Part shown: positions 57,604 through 64,000 of the stretch, piece by piece | Numbering within the stretch: position 1 is the first letter of the stretch | Layout: every line of letters begins with the position of its first letter | NCBI RefSeq assembly: GCF_028473605.1 | Contig: NZ_CP097267.1 | Location: 5,014,501-5,078,500, forward strand | Origin: Acidovorax sp. NCPPB 3576 | GTDB lineage: Bacteria; Pseudomonadota; Gammaproteobacteria; Burkholderiales; Burkholderiaceae_C | Reading direction: 5' to 3' | DNA: 64,000 bases | Translations under genes and position numbers: made by a program | The notes under the pieces: model-generated | Told to the model about the DNA's origin: nothing | What the model saw: the letters and a program-made list of their open reading frames with translations, nothing else | Databases searched by the model: none

Positions 57604-59970
57604 CTACCCCTCCACCGCCCACCAAGCCGGCAGCAGCCGCTGCACCTCGGCCCGCGCGAAGCGGTCGTCGATGAGATGCACCACACCTTCGTCGCTGGGC
57701 GAACGGATCACGCGGCCGGCGGCCTGCACCACCTTCTGCAGGCCCGGGTAGAGGTAGGTGTAGTCGTAGCCCGCGCCGAACAGGGCATGCATGCGCTGGC
57801 GGATCTGCTCGTTCACCGGGTTCATCTGCGGCAGCCCGAGGGTGGACAGGAACGCGCCGATCAGGCGCCGCCCCGGCAGGTCGATGCCCTCGGAGAACGC
57901 GCCGCCCAGCACGGCGAAGCCGATGCCCTCGCCGCCCTCGGTGAAGCGCGCGAGAAAGTCGCGCTGCCCGGCCTCCTGCATGCGGCGCGACTGCAGCCAG
58001 TGCGGCACTTGCGGGTGGCGCAGCGCGAACGCCTCGGCCACCTGCTGCAGGTATTCGTAGCTGCTGAAGAACGCCAGGTAGTTGCCCGGCCGCTCGCCGA
58101 ACTGCCGGGCCATCAGGTCGGCGATCGGCACGAGCGAGGCGGCCCGGTCCGGGTAGCGCGTGGAGATGTGCCGGGCCACGGCCACGCGCAGTTGCGCGGC
58201 CTGAAAGGGCGAGGCCACGTCCACGCCGGCATGGCCGGTCGGCAGGCCGAGCAGGTCGGTGTAGTAGCGGGCCGGCTGCAGCGTGGCGGAAAACAGCGTG
58301 CTGGTGTGCGCCGCCGCGAAGCGCGGCGCCAGGAACGGCGCCGGCACCACGTTGCGCAGGCAGACCACCGAGCTGCCGGGCACGCCGCCGGGGGCGCGGG
58401 TGACGTCCACCATCGAATGCGTGTCCAGGCACTCGGCCAGCCGCTGGGTGTGCAGCAGCTCCAGGTAGAAGGCCTGCAGGGCCGGGTCCATCTGCTCGGG
58501 GTGCTCCGCGAAATGGTCGGCCAGGGCGCTGCTGCATTGCTGCAGGGCGGCCAGCAGCGCGGCCGGGAAGGCCTCGTGCACGGCGTAGGCCTCAGGCTGC
58601 GCCTTGTCCAGCGCCACCCAGGCGCGGCGCACCTTGTCGAGCGCCTTCTTCACCGCCGGCACGCGGGCGGCGGTGTCCGAATGCCGCGCCTGGTAGAGCG
58701 AATCGGGCAGCAGCTCGGCCGTGTACATGCGGCGGCCGCGCTCCACGAGGTTGTGCGCCTCGTCCACCAGCACCGCCACGCGCCACTGGTTGGCCTGCGC
58801 CAGGCCGTGCAGCAGCGCGCCGGCATCGAAGTAGTAGTGGTAGTCGCCCACGACCACGTCGGCCCAGCGGGCGAGCTCCTGGCCCAGGTAGTAGGGGCAC
58901 ACCCCGTGGGCCAGGGCGGCATCGCGCACGTGGGCCTGGTCCAGCAGGGGCCGGTCGCCGCCGCCCGGGGGCGCCAGCGCCGCCGCGCGCGCGGCCGGCA
59001 GGCGGTCGTAGAAGCCCCGGGCCAGCGGGCACGACTCGCCGTGGCAGGCCTGCCCGGGATGCTCGCAGGCCTTGTCGCGCGCGATCAGCTCCAGCACGCG
59101 CAGCGGCAGGCGGCCGGCAGGCGCCGGGGCCTGGGCGCCATCGCCCCCCGGCGCAGCGGCCGGGTCCGCCAGCGGCTGCGCCGCGGCGATGCGGGCCAGC
59201 GCATCCAGCGCCACCTGCCGGCCCGAGGTCTTGGCGGTGAGGAAGAACACCTTGTCCAGCCGCTCGCCGGGCGCCGCCTTGAGCAGCGGGAACAGCGTGC
59301 CCACCGTCTTGCCGATGCCGGTGGGCGCCTGCGCCAGCAGGCAGCGTCCGGCAGTGGCGCTGCGGTACACGGCCTCGGCCAGGGGCCGCTGCCCGGTGCG
59401 AAAGCCTCCGAACGGAAACACCGCCGCGCGCAGCGCCGCATCGCGCGTGGCGCGGTGGGCCGCCTCCTGCTCGGCCCAGCCGAGAAAGCGCTCGCACTGC
59501 GCCTCGAAGTGGGCGCGCAGGGCGTCGGCCGTGCAGGGCTCGACCAGCACCGTCTCCTGCTGGCTGCCGATGTCGAAGTACACCAGGGCCACGTCAATCC
59601 GCGCGAGCTGCCGCGCCTGGCACAGCAGCCACCCATAGACCTTGGCCTGCGCCCAGTGCAGCGCGCGGTGCGACGCGGGCTGCCGGTCCAGCCGGCCCTT
59701 GAACGTCTTGACCTCGTCCAGCCGGCCCGCGGCGGGATCGAACCCGTCGGCCCGGCCCCGCACATGCAGGTGGCGGTGGTGGCCCTCCAGCGTGACCTCG
59801 CTCTCGTAGCCGGGGCCTGCGTCCATGCCCCGCCCGGCCATGCGCCGCTGGGCCACGGTGGCGTGGCCGGCGATGCCTTCGAGCGCGGTGGGCGCGGGGG
59901 TGAAGCGCAGGTCCAGATCGCCCTGCTTGGCCGTGAACTCGCACAGCTCGCGCACGGCCACGGTGTACAT
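57604..59970 (-). CDS. Cas4-like nuclease fused to XPD/DinG-type DNA helicase
   Basis: A 788-residue protein. Residues about 1-180 form a PD-(D/E)xK domain of RecB/Cas4 type: RGRADGFDPAAGRLDEVKTFKG, then HWAQAKVYGWLLC as the QxxxY helix. The superfamily-2 helicase follows: Walker A APTGIGKTVG, an Fe-S cluster candidate (CEHPGQACHGESC and GVCPYY), the VDEAHNLVERGR box, GDYHYYFD, and C-terminal YPGLQKVVQAAGRVIRSP with Arg fingers. ATG 59970 overlaps the stop of the upstream nuclease gene by one base. It probably acts in DNA repair or removal of foreign DNA. Frames extending the gene to 61899 are not real. Confidence 0.88.
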   Translation of the reverse strand: MYTVAVRELCEFTAKQGDLDLRFTPAPTALEGIAGHATVAQRRMAGRGMDAGPGYESEVTLEGHHRHLHVRGRADGFDPAAGRLDEVKTFKGRLDRQPASHRALHWAQAKVYGWLLCQARQLARIDVALVYFDIGSQQETVLVEPCTADALRAHFEAQCERFLGWAEQEAAHRATRDAALRAAVFPFGGFRTGQRPLAEAVYRSATAGRCLLAQAPTGIGKTVGTLFPLLKAAPGERLDKVFFLTAKTSGRQVALDALARIAAAQPLADPAAAPGGDGAQAPAPAGRLPLRVLELIARDKACEHPGQACHGESCPLARGFYDRLPAARAAALAPPGGGDRPLLDQAHVRDAALAHGVCPYYLGQELARWADVVVGDYHYYFDAGALLHGLAQANQWRVAVLVDEAHNLVERGRRMYTAELLPDSLYQARHSDTAARVPAVKKALDKVRRAWVALDKAQPEAYAVHEAFPAALLAALQQCSSALADHFAEHPEQMDPALQAFYLELLHTQRLAECLDTHSMVDVTRAPGGVPGSSVVCLRNVVPAPFLAPRFAAAHTSTLFSATLQPARYYTDLLGLPTGHAGVDVASPFQAAQLRVAVARHISTRYPDRAASLVPIADLMARQFGERPGNYLAFFSSYEYLQQVAEAFALRHPQVPHWLQSRRMQEAGQRDFLARFTEGGEGIGFAVLGGAFSEGIDLPGRRLIGAFLSTLGLPQMNPVNEQIRQRMHALFGAGYDYTYLYPGLQKVVQAAGRVIRSPSDEGVVHLIDDRFARAEVQRLLPAWWAVEG

Positions 59971-60872
59971 CAGGCCGCGCCCTCGCAGGGGTTCGGCGCC
60001 GGGCCAGGCAGGGGCATGTCGTCCGCCAGGCCGGCTGGGCCGGCCAGCCCCTCGCCCAGCAGCCCCTGCGCCGGCTCGCCCTCGCTGCGCAGCGGCGTGG
60101 CCTTGCACAGCGCCATCCACACGGCGAACGGCAGGCTGCAGCGCGCGTGGCGGGCGGGGCGCAGCAGCTCGAACCGGCCGTGGTCGATCTCGCCGTGCAG
60201 CACCCACACGCCGAACTGCTCGGGAATCTCCTCGGGCGCGGCCACGCCGGCCGGGAACACGTAGTAGCACTCCTCGCACAGCCACTGGTAGGCCTGCCGC
60301 TTGGCGCCGTGCCGCAGGTCGGACAGCAGGTCGGCGCGGCTGGCCTTCACCTCGTGCACCATGGGCTGCAGGTAGGCGGGCACGGTGGTGTTGCGCACCG
60401 AAAACAGATCGGGCCGCGCCATGCGCCAGACCTGGGGGGCGGCACGGGCCGGGGGCGCATCGGCCTCGTCGGCCCAGAGCCGCCCCGGTGCCGCAGCACG
60501 GCCCGCCACCGGCGCTGCGGCGGGCCCTTCGGCGACCAGGGCCACCTCCGGGGGCGCCGGCTCGATGGCGGCGCGCAGCGACAGCTCGCGCCAGACGATG
60601 CGGCCGGCGCCCAGCAGGTGTTCGGCAAAGCGCTGGGCCAGCCGGTCGTGCGCGCTCAGGGCCCGCAGGCCGCGCTGGCGGGCCTCGGCCAGCCACTGGA
60701 TGCCCGCGTCCGTCAGGCGCAGCACCGCGTGGCCCTCGGGCGCGGTGTGCAGCGCGACCATGCGTGCGGCCAGCAGGTCGATCTCCAGCGCGTCCTGGCA
60801 GGGCCAGCCGGCCGAACGCCAGATATGCATCAGGCGGGTGCGGTGGGAACGGGTGAGCGTGGGCTCGGGCAT
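59970..60872 (-). CDS. MmcB-like PD-(D/E)xK nuclease
   Basis: A 300-residue protein starting MPEPTLTRSHRTRLMHIW at 60872. The N-terminal winged-helix-like part (to about 90) is joined by an Ala/Pro linker to a nuclease core: MARPDLFSVRNTT (Asp), VHEVKASRADLLSDLRHG (Glu-x-Lys), then YQWLCEECYYVFPAG and FGVWVLHG. This is the MmcB/DUF2161-type repair nuclease fold. Stop and next start overlap as TGATG, so it is translationally coupled to the nuclease-helicase fusion and likely works with it. The C-terminal 40 residues are low complexity. Confidence 0.78.
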   Translation of the reverse strand: MPEPTLTRSHRTRLMHIWRSAGWPCQDALEIDLLAARMVALHTAPEGHAVLRLTDAGIQWLAEARQRGLRALSAHDRLAQRFAEHLLGAGRIVWRELSLRAAIEPAPPEVALVAEGPAAAPVAGRAAAPGRLWADEADAPPARAAPQVWRMARPDLFSVRNTTVPAYLQPMVHEVKASRADLLSDLRHGAKRQAYQWLCEECYYVFPAGVAAPEEIPEQFGVWVLHGEIDHGRFELLRPARHARCSLPFAVWMALCKATPLRSEGEPAQGLLGEGLAGPAGLADDMPLPGPAPNPCEGAA

Positions 60873-61065
60873 GGTTGGGGGAGGGGGGTTGGGGGCTGGA
60901 GCGCAGCGTGAGGCGCCCGAAGGCACTGATTATAAAAACAGTGCCTCCGCCATGCCATGCGCTTGTGTCCCACACCCACGCCGCACGGGGTGTTACGCCG
61001 CCAGTCCAGGCGCCGGTGTACCTTGGCGGCTTCGCATTCCTTCCGGTTGTCCTCACAAGCCACGC

Positions 61066-62298
61066 ATGCCCTCTACCGCCTTCGCACGCTTGCGCCCCAT
61101 CGCCCTGGCCTGGGCCGCAGGGGCGGCACTGACCCTGCCGCCGCCCGCGCTCGCCACGCCGCCCGAGCCCTCGCCCCCGGCGACAACCCCTGCGCCGCCC
61201 TGGGCCAAGGCCCTGCAGCGCGAGCTGGACCGCGTCGCCGCGCACAGCAGCGCGGCCTTCGGCGTGCACGTGCGCGACCTGGACACGGGACAGGCGTTTT
61301 CCTTTCACGGCGACGAGCGCTGGTACCTGGCCTCGTCCATCAAGGTGCCGGTGGCCATCGCCGTGCTGCGCGGCGTGGAGCGCGGCGACTACACGCTGGA
61401 CACGCCGCTCACCCTGCGCGCCACCGATTACGTGGACGGCGCCGGGCCCGCCAAGAACCAGCCGGTGGGCGCGGCGCTGAGCCTGCGCTGGCTGCTGGAG
61501 CAGATGATCGTGTACAGCGACAACACCGCCAGCGACATGCTGATCGACCTCGTCGGCCTGCGCGAGGTGAACGCGCTGGTGCAGTCGGTGGTGCCCGGCG
61601 GCTTCGAGCGCATCACGCACCTGGCGGACGTGCGCCGCCAGGCCTACGCCCAGCTCACGCCCGAGGCCGTGCACCTGTCGGGGCGCGACTTCATCGCGCT
61701 GCACCAGCAGCGCACCGATGCCGATGTGAAGGCCACCCTCGCCCGCCTGCTGCGGCTGCCGGCCGATGGCCTGCGGCCGCTGTCGGTGGGCGAGGCCTAC
61801 GAGGCCTACTACGCCAGCGGGCTCAACTCCGGGCGGCTCGATTCGTACGCCGAACTGCTGGCGCAGCTGGTGGAAGGCAAGCTCCTGGAGCCGCGCCACA
61901 CGGCCTACCTGCTGGGCGTCATGGAGCGCGTGAAGACGGGCCCGAACCGCATCAAGGCCGGACTACCCAGCCGTGCGCGCTTCGCCCACAAGACCGGCAC
62001 GCAGCGCGCACGAACATGCGACTCGGGCCTCGTGACGGTGCCGCGCCTGCCGAAAGACAAGCGCATCATCGTGGTGGCCTGCACGCGCGGCGAACTGTCC
62101 ACGGCCCGGTCCGACCGCACGCTCCGGCAGGTCGGCATTGCCCTCTGCCAGTCGGGCCTGTTGTCGGATGGAAAACCCCATGAAACTCCCTGCCAAACCG
62201 TGCCGAGCCGCGCCGCGGCCCCTTCCGGCACCGCGGGCCCGGCGGGCCACCCTGGCCCTGCTGGTCCTGACGCTGGCGTGGACGGCGACCCGCCCTGA
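61066..62298 (+). CDS. Class-A beta-lactamase-fold serine hydrolase, first of a tandem pair
   Basis: A 410-residue exported protein with signal sequence (PIALAWAAGAALTLPPPALA, about 11-30). Catalytic motifs are S90-S-I-K93, S151-D-N153 and K309-T-G-T312, the SxxK/SDN/KTG set of class A enzymes. The ExxLN omega-loop with the deacylating Glu166 is not obvious; LTPEAVHLSG lies in that region. The fold domain should end near residue 370. The last 40 residues are a Gly/Pro/Ala run that reads out of frame through the signal peptide of the next gene, suggesting a lost stop codon. It may be a beta-lactamase or a peptidoglycan hydrolase. Confidence 0.82.
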   Translation: MPSTAFARLRPIALAWAAGAALTLPPPALATPPEPSPPATTPAPPWAKALQRELDRVAAHSSAAFGVHVRDLDTGQAFSFHGDERWYLASSIKVPVAIAVLRGVERGDYTLDTPLTLRATDYVDGAGPAKNQPVGAALSLRWLLEQMIVYSDNTASDMLIDLVGLREVNALVQSVVPGGFERITHLADVRRQAYAQLTPEAVHLSGRDFIALHQQRTDADVKATLARLLRLPADGLRPLSVGEAYEAYYASGLNSGRLDSYAELLAQLVEGKLLEPRHTAYLLGVMERVKTGPNRIKAGLPSRARFAHKTGTQRARTCDSGLVTVPRLPKDKRIIVVACTRGELSTARSDRTLRQVGIALCQSGLLSDGKPHETPCQTVPSRAAAPSGTAGPAGHPGPAGPDAGVDGDPP

Positions 62299-63370
62299 CA
62301 CCGCCCACGCCGCGCCCGCCTGGGCCGACGCGCTGCGCCAGCAGGTGGACCGCATCGAGCAGGCCACGCCCGGCCAGCTGGGCCTGTATGTGAAGCGGCT
62401 GGACAACGGCGAGACCTTCGCGCATGCGGCCGACCGGCCCTGGTACCTGGCCTCGTCGGTCAAGCTGCCGGTGGCGATCGCCGTGCTGCAGGAGGCCGAG
62501 GCCGGCCGCCTGCGCCTGAACCAGGAACTGGTGCTGCAGGCGCGCGACAAGGTCGATGGCTCGGGCGCCGTGGTGTGGCAGCCCGAAGGCACGCGCCACA
62601 GCGTGCAGTCGCTGCTCCAGCGCATGCTGATGGAGAGCGACAACACGGCCGCCAACATGCTCATCCGCGCCGTGGGCGAAGACGCACTGAACCAGCGCGC
62701 GCAAGCCCTGCTGGGCGGCCGCGGCGTGGGCCGCATCACCGACTTCACCGAGGTGCGCTACCGGGTCTATGCCGAGGCCCACCCCGACGCGCGCCGGCTC
62801 TCCAACATGGACCTGGTGCGCATCGCAGGCGCCCCCGTGGGCCCCAGGCGCCTGCAGGCGCTGGCCCGCACGCTCGGCGTGGCGCCCTCCGCGCTGCGCG
62901 TGCAGACCCTGGACGAGGCCTATGACCGCTACTACCGCCAGAACACCAACACCGCCACGCTGGAGGGCTATGGCGCCATGCTGGAAAAGCTGGTGCGCGG
63001 CCAGCTCGTTTCGCCGGCGCACCAGCAGCTGCTCTACAAGGACCTGAAGTTCGACACCTACGACGCCTACCGCCTGGAGGCCGGCCTGCCGCGCACCGTG
63101 CGGTTCATCCACAAGACCGGCACGCAGCTGCACCGGGCCTGCCACATGGGCGTGATCGACCCGCAGGACAACGGCCGCAACGCCATCGTGGTGGCCGCCT
63201 GCGCCGAGGGACTGGACGAAATGAAAGAGGCCGGCAAGGCCTTCGAACAGGTGGGCCGCGCGATCACGCAGACGATGCTGCAGGACCGGATACCGGGCAA
63301 AGGGCGCGGCCTGCCGGGCGAGCCCCAAGGGGCATCAGGCAATAGCGCCAAGGGCTTGGGCCGCCTGTAG
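62180..63370 (+). CDS. Class-A beta-lactamase-fold serine hydrolase, second of a tandem pair
   Basis: A 396-residue exported paralogue of the preceding protein. Its signal peptide is RRATLALLVLTLAWTATRP after a basic start. SxxK is S92-S-V-K95, SDN is 153-155 and KTGT 312-315, followed by the shared pattern KTGTQ-4-C-2-G. The omega-loop region reads YAEAHPDARRLSN, again without ExxLN, with Asp where the neighbour has Glu. The two genes overlap by 119 bases; an alternative start lies at 62168. They are a tandem duplication, now about as diverged as separate enzymes. Substrate unknown. Confidence 0.83.
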   Translation: MKLPAKPCRAAPRPLPAPRARRATLALLVLTLAWTATRPDTAHAAPAWADALRQQVDRIEQATPGQLGLYVKRLDNGETFAHAADRPWYLASSVKLPVAIAVLQEAEAGRLRLNQELVLQARDKVDGSGAVVWQPEGTRHSVQSLLQRMLMESDNTAANMLIRAVGEDALNQRAQALLGGRGVGRITDFTEVRYRVYAEAHPDARRLSNMDLVRIAGAPVGPRRLQALARTLGVAPSALRVQTLDEAYDRYYRQNTNTATLEGYGAMLEKLVRGQLVSPAHQQLLYKDLKFDTYDAYRLEAGLPRTVRFIHKTGTQLHRACHMGVIDPQDNGRNAIVVAACAEGLDEMKEAGKAFEQVGRAITQTMLQDRIPGKGRGLPGEPQGASGNSAKGLGRL

Positions 63371-63470
63371 CCGAGCAGCCGCGCTCCATCGCTCGCCGCA
63401 ATCCGCCGCAATCGCGTGGCAGGCAGCGAAGCCATCGTTGTTGCGATCAAACGGCTCTCGATGCAATGGC

Positions 63471-64000
63471 TCACGGGCTGGAAAATGAACGCGGCGCCAA
63501 GCGGCTGAGCGGGTGCTGTCGTGCTTGAAAGCCTGCTTGGCACGACTCCAGACGCGCCCTCTCGGCAGTGGCCTGTGCGGGTTCCGCCGCGAGAGCGATC
63601 AGCGCGTAGCGGTGCGGCACCAGGCCTTTGCCGGGCCAGGTATCCACGACGCCGTATCCCGCAAAACACGCAGAAGCGGCGCGCGCGGCACGGGCCGCAC
63701 GAACGGTGCGGTACGAACCTGCAACCACCGCTTGCACTGCGGGAGCAAATGGTTCCTCGGAAAACTCCTGCCGCTTGGCACTCCATGCGAGCCGGTGGAC
63801 AGACACCTTGTCGGCCGCATCGCCATCGGGAGAAAAGAACACAGCAAAGTGCGCGGGCGCGTGGCCTGGCGAAACCGTGACGTGGGAAACATAAGGGCCC
63901 TGCGGTTCGCTGCGCGACCATGCCATCTTCAACGTCCCATGAGATGCCACGTACAGCGCGTGGCGGCGCTTGGGGTGCTCGAACCCTGCCGTCTGCGTGA
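63471..64000 (-). CDS. Hypothetical protein, cut by the right edge
   Basis: Minus-strand frame open from the right edge to a stop at 63471, at least 176 residues of C-terminal sequence. It has coding-like composition: FEHPKRRHALYVASHGTLKM, FAVFFSPDGDAADKVSVHRL, and an Ala/Arg helix. No family recognised and the N-terminus is outside the window. It is convergent with the second serine hydrolase, with 100 bases between. Confidence 0.55.
   Translation of the reverse strand, partial: TQTAGFEHPKRRHALYVASHGTLKMAWSRSEPQGPYVSHVTVSPGHAPAHFAVFFSPDGDAADKVSVHRLAWSAKRQEFSEEPFAPAVQAVVAGSYRTVRAARAARAASACFAGYGVVDTWPGKGLVPHRYALIALAAEPAQATAERARLESCQAGFQARQHPLSRLAPRSFSSP

Noticed and set aside
57604..61899. 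A continuous minus-strand frame of about 1430 codons across helicase, nuclease and the first serine hydrolase.
   Set aside because: Only the part up to 59970 has family motifs. The rest is GC-driven antisense or shifted sequence over two well-supported genes.

Overview
The window is typical Comamonadaceae (Burkholderiales) DNA, most likely Acidovorax/Paracidovorax or a close relative. This rests on very high GC, dense short-gap gene packing, a monomeric NADP-isocitrate dehydrogenase, an SAH riboswitch on a MetH that lacks its homocysteine domain, a urt/fmd amide operon, and four copies of the short A/T palindromic repeat (GCTAT...ATAGC...CGCCCTAG-like) scattered through comamonad genomes. The genus is an inference. 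No rRNA, tRNA or CRISPR was seen.

Layout: 1-4.4 kb holds a cut carbonic anhydrase, comM, and an SDR with a divergent LysR regulator. 4.4-11.7 kb is a complete tripartite RND efflux operon with a TetR regulator at each end. 11.9-26.9 kb is mostly housekeeping and envelope genes: fpr, a glycine-zipper protein, DUF72, YihY, a secreted phospholipase C, metH with its riboswitch, a DMT exporter and icd. 27-38.3 kb is a coherent amide-nitrogen module. It comprises urtABCDE-fmdA-fmdB and, divergent from it, an NCS1-transporter/histidine-kinase fusion with a LuxR-type response regulator. A perfect 16-bp palindrome lies in the shared promoter region. 38.4-52.8 kb carries regulators paired with small enzymes or exporters (LysR/DoxX, LysR/PACE), an IS5-type insertion sequence, PPK2, gdhA, a G-rich 8-bp tandem repeat, and an SDR gene broken by an 11-bp duplication.

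The most unusual region is 53.0-57.5 kb, an AT-rich island in GC-rich DNA. It encodes a 25-residue peptide, then a strong terminator with a UACG loop, then three tightly packed genes: a SagB/McbC-type flavin dehydrogenase, a NodU/CmcH-type carbamoyltransferase and an MFS exporter. The layout is that of a ribosomal-peptide (RiPP) pathway: precursor, partial terminator, tailoring enzymes, exporter. However, it has no YcaO cyclase and it includes a carbamoyltransferase, a combination I do not recognise. A diverged copy of the 3' end of the neighbouring helicase gene, with the same short repeat, sits on the far side of the island. This suggests the island arrived by homologous recombination from a related genome.

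57.6-64 kb holds a Cas4-like-nuclease/XPD-family-helicase fusion coupled to an MmcB-like nuclease, two tandem overlapping class-A beta-lactamase-fold genes, and a cut hypothetical gene at the right edge.
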